This document shows, piece by piece, positions 36,660 through 44,527 of a DNA stretch of 64,000 bases. The stretch spans positions 372,001-436,000 of the forward strand of contig NZ_CP021731.1 in NCBI RefSeq assembly GCF_003628555.1, given 5' to 3'. Numbering within the stretch: the stretch's first letter is position 1; each line of letters starts with the position of its first letter. Made by a program: the position numbers and the translations under genes. Below the pieces are notes generated by a model that was given only the letters and a program-made list of their open reading frames with translations, did not search any database and was not told where the DNA came from. This stretch comes from Azoarcus sp. DN11. Its GTDB lineage: Bacteria > Pseudomonadota > Gammaproteobacteria > Burkholderiales > Rhodocyclaceae.

Positions 36660-36692
36660 GCGGAAAAGCCGGAAATCCGCAGGACTTCCGGC
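36660..36692 (-). terminator. Terminator-like hairpin between ribB and ribH
   Basis: On the minus strand GCCGGAA (36692-36686) pairs with TTCCGGC (36674-36668) around an 11-nt loop and is followed by TTTTCCG. With no alternative structure evident it would act as a partial terminator, lowering ribH-nusB expression relative to ribE-ribB. Confidence 0.45.
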
Positions 36693-36717
36693 ACAGTGAA
36701 ACGCTGAGAGTACCACC

Positions 36718-37806
36718 TCAGGCCGGATCGACGAAACCCGTGATCTCCAGCCCGAAGCCGGCCATGCTCGGGATCTTGCGCGGGCTGGAGAGGAGCCGCA
36801 TCCTGCCGACTTTGAGGTCGCGCAGGATCTGGGCGCCGACGCCGAACAGGCGCGCGTCCCACTTCGGCGGCTGGTAGCCCTCGCCGGTCAGGCTTGCGAG
36901 CAGTTCGCTGCCCGACTGCGGCCGGTACAGCAGCACGATCACGCCCTGCTCGGCCTGGGCGAGGCGGGCGAGCGAGAGGTTGACCGGGAAGGTGTGGCGG
37001 TTGCTTTCGGCGTCGAGGAAATCCACGACCGAGATCGGCTCGTGCACGCGCACCAGCGTCTCGCGCTCGGGGCGGATGTCGCCCTTGGTCATCGCGAAAT
37101 GCACTTCGCCGGTGGTCTTGTCCTCGAACGCGAACAGGCGGAAGCGGCCGTGCGGGGTGTCGACGTCCTTCTCGGTGACGCGCCTGATCAGGTGCTCGTG
37201 CGCCGAGCGGTACTGGATCAGGTCGCGGATGGCGCCGATCTTGAGGCCGTGCTCCTTCGCGAACTCGATGAGGTCGGGCAGGCGCGCCATCGTGCCGTCG
37301 TCCTTGAGGATCTCGCAGATCACCGCCGCGGGTTCGAGCCCGGCGAGCGACGCGAGGTCGCAGCCGGCTTCGGTGTGGCCGGCGCGGATCAGCACGCCGC
37401 CGTTCTGCGCCATCAGCGGGAAGATGTGGCCGGGCTGGACGATGTCGGCGGGCTTGGCGTTGCGCGCGACGGCGGCCTCCACGGTGCGCGCGCGGTCGTG
37501 CGCCGAGATGCCGGTGGTGACGCCTTCGGCGGCCTCGATCGAGGTCGTGAAGGCGGTGCCGTGCGGCGAGCGGTTGTCGCGCACCATCAGCTGCAGGCCG
37601 AGCTGGCGGCAGCGCGCTTCGGTGAGCGTGAGGCAGATCAGGCCGCGACCGTAGCGCGCCATGAAGTTGATCGCTTCGGGCGTGACGTGCTCGGCGGCGA
37701 GCACGAGGTCGCCTTCGTTTTCGCGGTCTTCCTCGTCGACGAGGACGACCATGCGGCCGGCGCGGATTTCGTCGACGATTTCGGTGACGGGGGACAGTGC
37801 AGTCAT
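36718..37806 (-). CDS. ribB: 3,4-dihydroxy-2-butanone 4-phosphate synthase with degenerate GTP cyclohydrolase II domain (RibBX)
   Basis: A 362-aa protein. Residues 1 to about 205 are a complete DHBP synthase: acidic loop [19 protein letters not shown] and the region RAGHTEAG that binds ribulose 5-phosphate. The rest aligns in length and outline with GTP cyclohydrolase II ([26 protein letters not shown]) but lacks the zinc-binding cysteine cluster of the CDCG type, so cyclohydrolase activity is not expected. This matches the RibBX variant described in proteobacteria. It supplies the four-carbon unit for RibH. The stop codon of ribE overlaps its ATG by 4 nt. A separate ribA must exist elsewhere. 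Confidence 0.92.
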   Translation of the reverse strand: MTALSPVTEIVDEIRAGRMVVLVDEEDRENEGDLVLAAEHVTPEAINFMARYGRGLICLTLTEARCRQLGLQLMVRDNRSPHGTAFTTSIEAAEGVTTGISAHDRARTVEAAVARNAKPADIVQPGHIFPLMAQNGGVLIRAGHTEAGCDLASLAGLEPAAVICEILKDDGTMARLPDLIEFAKEHGLKIGAIRDLIQYRSAHEHLIRRVTEKDVDTPHGRFRLFAFEDKTTGEVHFAMTKGDIRPERETLVRVHEPISVVDFLDAESNRHTFPVNLSLARLAQAEQGVIVLLYRPQSGSELLASLTGEGYQPPKWDARLFGVGAQILRDLKVGRMRLLSSPRKIPSMAGFGLEITGFVDPA

Positions 37807-38408
37807 TGTGCGGATTCCTCGCGCCACGCGAGCAGGCGTTCGCAGTAGCGGGCGATCAGGTCGATTTCCAGGTTCACGCGGTTGCCCGCCTGGAGGTGTT
37901 TGAGGTTGGTGACGGCGACGGTGTGCGGGATCAGGTTGATCGAGAACTCCGTGCCTTCGACGCGGTTCACGGTGAGGCTCACGCCGTTCACCGTGACCGA
38001 GCCCTTGCGCGCGATGTAGCCGGCGAGCGCCGCCGGGGCGCGGATCACGAGGTCGTGGCTCTCGCCGACCGGCGCGAAGCGCACGACTTCGCCGACGCCG
38101 TCAACGTGGCCGGTGACGAGGTGGCCGCCGAGGCGGTCGGCGAGACGCAGCGCCTTCTCGAGGTTCACTTCGTTGCCGACGGCGTCGAGGCCGGCGGTGC
38201 AGTTGAGCGTCTCGCGCGACACGTCGAACTGCACGCGCGGGCCGTCCGTCGCGATGACGGTGAGGCACACGCCGCTGTTGGCGATGCTGTCGCCGAGCTG
38301 CACGTCGGAGAGATCCAGGTCGGCCACGTCGACCGTCAGGCGAACGCCGTCCTGCAGGGGATCAATGCGCTCGATTCGGCCGCAGGCGGCCACGATTCCG
38401 GAGAACAT
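37803..38408 (-). CDS. ribE: Riboflavin synthase alpha chain
   Basis: A 201-aa protein of two lumazine-binding repeats (about 1-97 and 98-190). The start MFSGIV is nearly invariant in the family; the two halves show [13 protein letters not shown] and [13 protein letters not shown] as matching segments, plus [13 protein letters not shown]. It dismutates two 6,7-dimethyl-8-ribityllumazine molecules to riboflavin. First gene of the rib operon, 88 nt after dsbD; no FMN riboswitch fits in that gap. Overlaps ribB by an ATGA. Confidence 0.97.
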   Translation of the reverse strand: MFSGIVAACGRIERIDPLQDGVRLTVDVADLDLSDVQLGDSIANSGVCLTVIATDGPRVQFDVSRETLNCTAGLDAVGNEVNLEKALRLADRLGGHLVTGHVDGVGEVVRFAPVGESHDLVIRAPAALAGYIARKGSVTVNGVSLTVNRVEGTEFSINLIPHTVAVTNLKHLQAGNRVNLEIDLIARYCERLLAWREESAQ

Positions 38409-38496
38409 TTGGGTGGGCGGGAGGATAAGGAAGCAGTGATTGTAGGCGAAACGCGCCGAAAAGCGATCGCTTCGCCCACTGTTGCGGGAGCGGCCG

Positions 38497-40323
38497 TCAG
38501 CGCAGCGCGCGGTCGAGCACTTCGCCGAAGGGGCCCGCTTCCAGGAAGCCGACGACGCGCAGGTCGTTGCGCTCCTTGCCGTTGCGGTCGAAGAAGATCG
38601 TGCCCGGCGGCCCGAAGAGGTTGAAACGCTTGAGCAGCGCCTTGTCGTCGTCGTTGTTGGCGGTGACGTCGGCCTTGAGCAGCAGCATGCGACCCATGCG
38701 CGCCGCGATCTTCGGGTCGGTGAAGGTGAAGCGTTCCATCTCCTTGCACGACACGCACCAGTCGGCATAGAAGTCGAGCATCACCGGGCGGTCGGTCGAG
38801 GTCAGGCGGGCGTCGAGCTCGGCGACCGAGGACACCTTCTCGAAGCGCGGCGCCTCGGCCGCGTTCGCGTTCGCGCCTGCGGTGCCGGTGTGCAGCACCG
38901 CGAGCGGCTGCAGCGGGTCGCGAGAGCCGGCGAGCGCGCCGACCAGCATCGCCGCGCCGCCGATCAGCAGCACGACGCCGACACCCTTCCAGAAGCGCTG
39001 CCAGCCCTTCGCCTGCGGCGGCAGCGGGTCGATCGCGTGCAGGAAAATGCCCGAGAACACCAGCAGCGCGGCCCATGCGAGCATCGGCAGCAGCGGCGGC
39101 ACGACCGGCGTCAGCAGCCACACCGCGACGGCCAGCAGCATCACGCCGAAGGCTTTCTTGACCCCTTCCATCCACGCGCCGGCCCTGGGCAGCACCGAGC
39201 GCGCGGCGACGCCCACGGCAAGGAGCGGCGCGCCCATGCCGAGCGCCATCGCGAAGAGCGCGGCGCCGCCGAGCGCGGCGTTGCCGGTCTGCGCGATGTA
39301 GAGCAGCGCACCCGCGAGCGGCGCGGCGACGCAGGGGCCGACGATCAGCGCGGACAGCACGCCCATCACGGCGACGCCGCCGAGATGGCCGCCCTGCTGA
39401 TGGCTGGCGGTCGAGGACAGGCGGCTCTGCAACGCGCTCGGCAGCTGCAGTTCATAGAAGCCGAACATCGACAGCGACAGCAGCACGAAGACGAGCGCGA
39501 AGCTGCCGAGCACCCAGGCGTTCTGCAGCGCGGCCGACAGCATCGTGCCGGAGAGGCCCGCGGCGACGCCGGCGGCGGCGTAGGTCACGGCCATGCCGAG
39601 CACGTACACCAGCGACAGCATGAAGGCGCGCCCGCGCGAGATGTTGTGGCCGTGGCCGACGATGATGCCCGAGAGGATGGGGATCATCGGGAACATGCAG
39701 GGCGTGAAGGCGAGCAGCAGGCCGAAGCCGAAGAAGCTCAGCAGCACCAGCGGGCCGCTCGCGTCGCGCAGCAGGCCGGCGATGCGCCCGCTCTCGTCGC
39801 CGGCGATGCCGGTCGCGCCCGGCGCGGACCTGTCGTCGCGTGACAGCAGGCCGTCGAGGAAGCTGCCGCCGGTCTTGACCGGTTTCGCCATCAGGTCGAT
39901 GTCGGCGGTCTGCTCGTTGGGCGGATAGCAGATGCCGCCGTCCCAGCAGCCCTGCACGGCGCCGAGCAGGCGGAACTTCGTGACCCCGTCGGGCGCGGTC
40001 ACCGGCAGCAGGAGCTTCACTTCCTTGCGGTAGGTCTCGACCCTGCCGAAGAACTCGTCGTTCTTCACATGGCCGGGCGGGCGCTGCGGCGTGCCGAAGC
40101 TGACGGTGTCGGGATCGGCGCGGAAGCGGAACTTGTCGGCGTAGAGATAGTAGTCGCTGGCGATCTTGACGGTGACCTCGACGGTCTGCGGGTCGAGCGC
40201 CTGGGCCGAGAGCACGAAGGCCTCTTCCGGGCGCATCGGCGAACCGGAGGGGGCGGCGCCGGCGGGCGCGGACAGCGCGAGCAGGCTGGCGAGGAGGGCA
40301 AGCAGGGACAGGAGGCGGGACAT
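38497..40323 (-). CDS. dsbD: Thiol:disulfide interchange protein DsbD
   Basis: A 608-aa protein. A signal peptide (about 1-23, ending APAGA) leads to a periplasmic domain with the redox pair Cys126/Cys132 (GCWDGGICYPP). A membrane domain with eight predicted helices carries the second pair in FTPCMFPMIP and GPCVAAPLAG, and the C-terminal thioredoxin-like domain has the third in DWCVSCK. DsbD moves electrons from cytoplasmic thioredoxin to periplasmic partners such as DsbC and cytochrome c maturation factors. All six functional cysteines are present. The placement between cutA and the rib operon is close to arrangements seen in other proteobacteria (cutA-dsbD). Confidence 0.97.
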   Translation of the reverse strand: MSRLLSLLALLASLLALSAPAGAAPSGSPMRPEEAFVLSAQALDPQTVEVTVKIASDYYLYADKFRFRADPDTVSFGTPQRPPGHVKNDEFFGRVETYRKEVKLLLPVTAPDGVTKFRLLGAVQGCWDGGICYPPNEQTADIDLMAKPVKTGGSFLDGLLSRDDRSAPGATGIAGDESGRIAGLLRDASGPLVLLSFFGFGLLLAFTPCMFPMIPILSGIIVGHGHNISRGRAFMLSLVYVLGMAVTYAAAGVAAGLSGTMLSAALQNAWVLGSFALVFVLLSLSMFGFYELQLPSALQSRLSSTASHQQGGHLGGVAVMGVLSALIVGPCVAAPLAGALLYIAQTGNAALGGAALFAMALGMGAPLLAVGVAARSVLPRAGAWMEGVKKAFGVMLLAVAVWLLTPVVPPLLPMLAWAALLVFSGIFLHAIDPLPPQAKGWQRFWKGVGVVLLIGGAAMLVGALAGSRDPLQPLAVLHTGTAGANANAAEAPRFEKVSSVAELDARLTSTDRPVMLDFYADWCVSCKEMERFTFTDPKIAARMGRMLLLKADVTANNDDDKALLKRFNLFGPPGTIFFDRNGKERNDLRVVGFLEAGPFGEVLDRALR

Positions 40324-40423
40324 GGAATCGATGGGTATTGCGCGGTGGCGCGATTGTAGGACGGATGCGGCAGCGGGCGTTCGATATGGATCAATACCTC
40401 TGCGGGGCTGACCCGGACGCCAA

Positions 40424-40448
40424 CAGGCGCACGCCGGACGTGCGCCTG
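40424..40448 (-). terminator. Hairpin after cutA
   Basis: CAGGCGCACG (40424-40433) and CGTGCGCCTG (40439-40448) form a perfect 10-bp stem with a 5-nt loop beginning 1 nt after the cutA stop. There is no T-tract, so it may be a 3'-end stabiliser or Rho-aided terminator. Confidence 0.5.
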
Positions 40449-40449
40449 A

Positions 40450-40806
40450 TCACGAATCGGCCGCGTCTGCACCTTCTTCGCCGGGAAGCGGCGCGGTTTC
40501 CGCGGCGATCCAGTCGAGGTAGGCGGGCAGGCCCCGCATGACAGGGACCGCGACGATTTCCGGAAGTTCGTAGGGATGGTTGGCGCGGATCGCCGCCTCG
40601 AGTTCGGCGTAGCGCACCGGGCTGGTCTTGATCAGCAGCGGGATTTCGGTGGCGATTTCGGTCCTGCCCTGCCAGTGATAGGCCGAGCGGCAAGGGGCGA
40701 GGATATTCACGCAGGCGGCCAGGCGGCGCTCGACCAGCAGCGCGGCGAGCGTCTCGGCGCAGGCGGCGTCGGGGCAGTTGGTGAGCACGACGAGCGCTTC
40801 CGTCAT
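40450..40806 (-). CDS. cutA: Divalent cation tolerance protein CutA
   Basis: A 118-aa protein. The family motifs are present: LTNCPDAACAETLA, LAACVNILAPCRSAYHWQG and PYELPEIVAVPV. CutA forms a very stable trimer resembling PII proteins and binds copper in vitro; the historical role in copper tolerance is unproven and the actual function is uncertain. The ATG at 40806 follows GGAGGAACC. It lies directly upstream of dsbD, a conserved pairing. Confidence 0.93.
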   Translation of the reverse strand: MTEALVVLTNCPDAACAETLAALLVERRLAACVNILAPCRSAYHWQGRTEIATEIPLLIKTSPVRYAELEAAIRANHPYELPEIVAVPVMRGLPAYLDWIAAETAPLPGEEGADAADS

Positions 40807-40941
40807 CGCGGGTTCCTCCATATGGCAGTCGCGCGATTGTCCCAGAGTCTGCGGCCCGGCGCATGCGCACGGACCGGCGCAGGGTTCTGTCGCCGGCCCG
40901 CGCGCGTTATCCTGAGGCTTTGCCTGGGAGCCCGCATTGCG

Positions 40942-41490
40942 ATGATCTCCAGTCCCGATTCCGCCGCGCTCGCGCGCTGGCCCGACGTTCCCGCCTGCTA
41001 CGACTGGCTGTCGCTCGACCGCCGCGGCAGCTGGCGGCTGCAGGGGGAAGTGGTCGTGCATGCGGGTCTGGCCGGTTTCCTGAACGCGAACTACGGCCGC
41101 GACGCGGCCGGCAACTGGCTGGTGCACAACGGGCCGCAGCGCGTGTTCGTCGCGCTCGACTACGCGCCCTGGGTCCTGCGCCTGCACCCGGACGGCGGGC
41201 TGACGACGCATACCGGGGCCGACGCCGGCGCGATCGCCGCTGCGTATCTCGACGAGGAGGGCAACGTGCTGCTCGACGCGCCGCGCGGGCCGGGGCTGCT
41301 CGACGACCGCGACCTCGCCGCCTTCGTCGCGCAGTGCCGCCGCAGCGACGGCGGCGTGGCGGACGACGAGGCGCTGCTCGCGGTGATGGCGGGCGGATCG
41401 GGGGTGGCGTGGCGCGGCCTGCCGCTGCAGGCGATCGCCCGCGACGCGGTGCCGGCGCGCTTCGGCTTCCGGCGGTGGCCGGCGCCCTGA
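40942..41490 (+). CDS. Conserved hypothetical protein (DUF2946-unlike, family not recognised)
   Basis: A 182-aa protein with mixed alpha/beta character and no signal peptide or membrane helix. Notable segments are DVPACYDWLSLDRRGSWRL near the start, FLNANYGRDAAGNWLVHNGP, and RVFVALDYAPWVLRL, which look like a compact beta-rich fold. I do not recognise a catalytic motif. It starts 135 bp from cutA, divergently, and is 13 nt before the Ub-Mut7C gene on the same strand, so the two are probably co-transcribed. The ribosome site GGGAG is weakly spaced. Confidence 0.7.
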   Translation: MISSPDSAALARWPDVPACYDWLSLDRRGSWRLQGEVVVHAGLAGFLNANYGRDAAGNWLVHNGPQRVFVALDYAPWVLRLHPDGGLTTHTGADAGAIAAAYLDEEGNVLLDAPRGPGLLDDRDLAAFVAQCRRSDGGVADDEALLAVMAGGSGVAWRGLPLQAIARDAVPARFGFRRWPAP

Positions 41491-41503
41491 GCGGAGCGCG
41501 GCG

Positions 41504-42247
41504 ATGGTGTCGGCGAGCTTCCGCTTCTACGAGGAACTCAACGATTTCCTCGCCCCGCCGCGCCGCTATCGCGAATTCACGGTGCCGTGCGCGCGTGCGG
41601 CGACGGTCAAGCACATGGTCGAGGCGCTCGGCGTGCCGCACACCGAGGTCGAGCTGGTGCTGGTCAACGGCGAGTCGGTGGCCTTCGACCACCCGCTGCG
41701 CGACGGCGACCGCGTGTCGGTGTATCCGCGCTTCGAGACTTTCGACATCACGCCCTTGCTGCGCGTGCGCGAGCGTCCGCTGCGCCGCACCCGCTTCGTC
41801 GCCGACGCCCACCTCGGCGGGCTCGCGCGCCTGCTGCGCATGACGGGCTTCGACACGCTCTACGACAACAACTTCGCCGACCCCGACATCGAGGCCATCG
41901 CCGCGCACGACGGGCGCATCGTGCTCACGCGCGACCGCGAACTGCTCAAGCGCCGCACGATCACGCACGGCTGCTACGTGCATGCGTTGAAGCCCGAGCA
42001 CCAGTTCGCCGAGATCCTCGCGCGCCTGGATCTCGCCCGCAGCGCGCGGCCGTTCACGCTGTGCCTCGCGTGCAACGCGCCGCTCCACGCGATCGACAAG
42101 GCGAGCGTCGAGCACCTGCTGCCGCAGAGCGTGCGCGAGCGCCACCAGCGTTTCAGCACCTGCGACGTGTGCCGGCGGGTGTTCTGGGAAGGGTCGCACT
42201 GGGTGAAGATGCGGGCGCTGATCGCGCGCCTGCTGCCGCGTGACTGA
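41504..42247 (+). CDS. Ubiquitin-like - Mut7-C (PIN-like RNase) fusion protein
   Basis: A 247-aa protein. Residues 1 to about 85 form a ubiquitin/MoaD-like fold (FRFYEELNDFLAPP, VLVNGESVAFDHPL, GDRVSVYPRFE). From about 95 it is a Mut7-C domain: FVADAHLGGLARLLRM, TLYDNNFADPDIEAIA, IVLTRDRELLKRR supply the acidic residues of a PIN-type nuclease, followed by a zinc ribbon with CLAC and CDVC. The family architecture (Ub-Mut7C) suggests RNA degradation or processing, but substrates are unknown. It sits next to no partner toxin or antitoxin and is conserved chromosomally, so a housekeeping RNase role is more likely than a toxin. It ends 10 nt before a convergent gene. Confidence 0.9.
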   Translation: MVSASFRFYEELNDFLAPPRRYREFTVPCARAATVKHMVEALGVPHTEVELVLVNGESVAFDHPLRDGDRVSVYPRFETFDITPLLRVRERPLRRTRFVADAHLGGLARLLRMTGFDTLYDNNFADPDIEAIAAHDGRIVLTRDRELLKRRTITHGCYVHALKPEHQFAEILARLDLARSARPFTLCLACNAPLHAIDKASVEHLLPQSVRERHQRFSTCDVCRRVFWEGSHWVKMRALIARLLPRD

Positions 42248-42257
42248 GGCTGCGCGG

Positions 42258-42641
42258 TCAGCTCCCCGCGGCGAGGAGGGATTCGACCGTCTCGATCAGT
42301 TGCAGCGGGCTGAAAGGCTTGGTCAGGTAGGCGTTGGCGCCGGCGAGCTGGCCGAGTTCGAGGTCCTGCAGCTGGCTGCGCGAGGTGAGGAAAACGATGG
42401 GCGTGGCCGCGATCGCCGGGTGGGCGCGCACGCGTTCGCACACCTGGATGCCGTCGAGTTCGCCCGGCATCATCACGTCGAGCAGCACGAGATCGGGGCG
42501 CAGCGCCTCGATCATGCGCAAGCCCTGGGCGCCGCTGTCGGCCTCGTGCACCTCGTGCCCGCCGTAGTCGAGCGTCAGGCTGACCAGCTTGCGCAGGTCC
42601 GGCTGGTCCTCAACGACGAGGATGATCTTGTTCTTGTTCAT
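42258..42641 (-). CDS. CheY-like single-domain response regulator
   Basis: A 127-aa lone receiver: VVEDQPDL acidic pocket, Asp55 phospho-acceptor in LLDVMMPGE, Thr in FLTSRS and Lys in LTKPFSP. There is no output domain, so it either relays phosphate or acts by protein contact. Its start lies inside the last 32 nt of the preceding PAS/HATPase gene, so the two should be translationally coupled and functionally linked. No ribosome site is visible apart from what coupling provides. Confidence 0.92.
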   Translation of the reverse strand: MNKNKIILVVEDQPDLRKLVSLTLDYGGHEVHEADSGAQGLRMIEALRPDLVLLDVMMPGELDGIQVCERVRAHPAIAATPIVFLTSRSQLQDLELGQLAGANAYLTKPFSPLQLIETVESLLAAGS

Positions 42642-43764
42642 CGCGTTTGGCCGTCGCGCCCGCGCGGACGAGCTGCACGAGATCCCGCGCGTAGCGTTCG
42701 AGCTGGGCCTTCATCACGGCGTCGTCCTGCGCGTGCGGGGCGCCGGTGGGGATCTCGAGCGTGATGCCGATCAGGCCGGCGAGATCCTGCTTCATCGCGA
42801 TCGTCCCGCCGTGCGCCTCGATGACGCGCCGCACGATCTCGAGGCCCAGTTCCCGGTCCTCGGCGGGGTCGAGCAGCGTCGAGGCGCCGAGCGCCGCCGG
42901 GCGGCGTGCGCGCGGGCGCGAGAACGGGCCGCCCGCCTGCGTGGGGCGCAGCGCGAGCACGGCCACGCCGCCGCGCTGGCGCAGGCTCACCGCGATGTCG
43001 GTCGCGTGGGGGCAGGCTTCGATCGCATGGGCGAAGAGCTCGACGAGCCCGCGTTCGAGCCATTTTTCGCTGCCATACACCGGGGTGAGTTCGCCCGGCG
43101 CCTCGCTCAGCGCGATGCGGCAGCGCGCGTCGGCGGTGCGCCGGGCGATGTGCTGCATTGCCCGCTGCGCGACGCGCGCGAGGTCGACCCGGTCCTGTGC
43201 CGCCGCCAGCGGTCCGGCGAGGCTCAGTTCGAGGACCGTGCCGATCCGCTCGATGCGCTCGCGCAGTTCGCTGGCGCGCGCGAGCGCCTGCCGGCGGTCG
43301 CGCTCGAGCCGCGCGGCGTCCGGTTCGGTGGATGCGAGCCCGGCGATGACGCGGTCGAGCGCGACGCCGAGCTCGCCCAGCGCCGACGAGGGTTCGCCCT
43401 GCAGCAGCACCTGCAGGGTCGCGAGGGCGCGGTCGAGCACCGTCTGGTCGTCGCGGCGGCGCAGGACGATCACATATTCGCCGGTGCCCGTGCTCGGCAG
43501 CAGCATCGCGCGCAGCAGCTGCGGCGCGGCGGGAGCCGTGCCGGAGGCGGCCTGCAGCGCGTCGACGTCGAGCTCGGCTGGCAGCGGACCATCCACCGCA
43601 CGCTCGACTTCCGCACGGATCCGCGCCGGCAGCGAATCCTTGCCCGCGCGGACGCCGGTCGTCTCGGCTGCCGCACGGTTGGCGAAGCGCACGTGGCCGC
43701 CGCGCTCGAACACGATCAGGCCGTCGCTCAGGCTGTTGAAGATCTGTTGGGCTCGCGAGAACAT
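42610..43764 (-). CDS. PAS - degenerate histidine-kinase-like protein
   Basis: A 384-aa soluble protein. The N-terminal ~60 residues look like a PAS core (SLSDGLIVFERGGHVRFANR). A helical segment (about 145-195) takes the place of a dimerisation domain but shows no H-box histidine. The last ~150 residues resemble an HATPase with a broken ATP lid: the N box reads VELFAHAIEA, DxGxG is not found, while ELGLEIVRRVIEAHGG recalls the G2 region. It is therefore probably a pseudokinase or scaffold. The ATG at 43764 follows GGAAGATGCG; a GTG 12 nt upstream (43776) is the alternative. Overlaps the CheY-like gene by 32 nt. Confidence 0.8.
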   Translation of the reverse strand: MFSRAQQIFNSLSDGLIVFERGGHVRFANRAAAETTGVRAGKDSLPARIRAEVERAVDGPLPAELDVDALQAASGTAPAAPQLLRAMLLPSTGTGEYVIVLRRRDDQTVLDRALATLQVLLQGEPSSALGELGVALDRVIAGLASTEPDAARLERDRRQALARASELRERIERIGTVLELSLAGPLAAAQDRVDLARVAQRAMQHIARRTADARCRIALSEAPGELTPVYGSEKWLERGLVELFAHAIEACPHATDIAVSLRQRGGVAVLALRPTQAGGPFSRPRARRPAALGASTLLDPAEDRELGLEIVRRVIEAHGGTIAMKQDLAGLIGITLEIPTGAPHAQDDAVMKAQLERYARDLVQLVRAGATAKRDEQEQDHPRR

Positions 43765-44056
43765 CGCATCTTCCACAATAAGCGTAAGAATACCATAGTG
43801 TAAATGTTACGCGCGATGCGCCAGTCAGGGCGGCCGCGGGAAAATTCATCGCAGATTCCGGAATTGCTCTTTCGTTTCAATGTAAATGCAGCCGGAATGA
43901 GCGTCGAGGCGCAGACGGGCGACGCCCGTCGAAGGGTAATGATTTGCGTTGCAGGTATGGTAATTTGAGGTTAAATTGACGCTGGCAGTCGCGTGGCGGT
44001 GAACCTGGCTTCGCGGCAGGGCATCTCCCTTTCGGCGACGTCGAGGAATCTGCACC
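43765..44056. promoter_or_regulatory. Divergent control region of the pseudokinase and PAS genes
   Basis: This 292-bp AT-richer region has no gene. It contains the 12-mer GTTTCAATGTAA (43874-43885) and TTTGAGGTTAAA (43964-43975), both repeated before a receiver gene at 50138-50171; a perfect GACGGGC-GAC-GCCCGTC inverted repeat (43914-43930); and GTAA-CAT-TTAC-like half-sites near 43800 on the minus side. Confidence 0.55.
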
Positions 44057-44527
44057 ATGCTCCTGAGCGGCCTTCCACCGGGCATCGACACCCTGATGCG
44101 TTACGGCGATTTTCTCTCCGAGCTCGAGATCGGGATCCTCGCCCATGCGCCCGACGGCTTGATCGAGTACGCGAATGAAACGGCGCGCAGCCACCTCGGT
44201 TTTCGCGGCCTTGCGGGCCTCGGACTCGACAGCACGTGGGACTTGCTGGACGCGGATGGCGGCCATCTCGCGTTGTCGGAACTGCCGGCGGTCAAGGCCT
44301 TGTGCCTGGGCCGGGCGGTCGCCGGGACCGTCGTCGGCTGCATCCTCGGCGGCGAACTGCGCCTGTTGCGCATGGATGCGCTGCCCGTGCCGGCGTGGGA
44401 CGGTCGCATCGCCCGTGTCGTGACGGCCTTCCGCGATGTCACGCCGTCTGCCCCGGCGCCGCAGGCGGCGCTCTCCGGAGCGAGAGCGGCCGGCCAGATG
44501 ACCGGTCGGGCGCCGAATCAGGCCTGA
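44057..44527 (+). CDS. PAS-domain-only protein
   Basis: A 156-aa protein consisting of a single PAS domain (about 20-130): [20 protein letters not shown] at the core start, [12 protein letters not shown] and VVTAFRDVT at the end, plus a disordered Ala/Gly tail. There is no output domain. The ribosome site GAGGAA precedes the ATG at 44057. It overlaps the convergent hybrid kinase gene by 10 nt at its 3' end. It may be a small-molecule sensing subunit of one of the kinases nearby, but partner and ligand are unknown. Confidence 0.82.
   Translation: MLLSGLPPGIDTLMRYGDFLSELEIGILAHAPDGLIEYANETARSHLGFRGLAGLGLDSTWDLLDADGGHLALSELPAVKALCLGRAVAGTVVGCILGGELRLLRMDALPVPAWDGRIARVVTAFRDVTPSAPAPQAALSGARAAGQMTGRAPNQA

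Noticed and set aside
38409..38496. FMN riboswitch before ribE
   Set aside because: The gap to dsbD is 88 nt and lacks the conserved RFN segments.
41504..42247. Mut7-C nuclease as a toxin of a toxin-antitoxin pair
   Set aside because: The protein has a ubiquitin-like arm and zinc ribbon typical of a stable chromosomal family, and the neighbour is not antitoxin-like.
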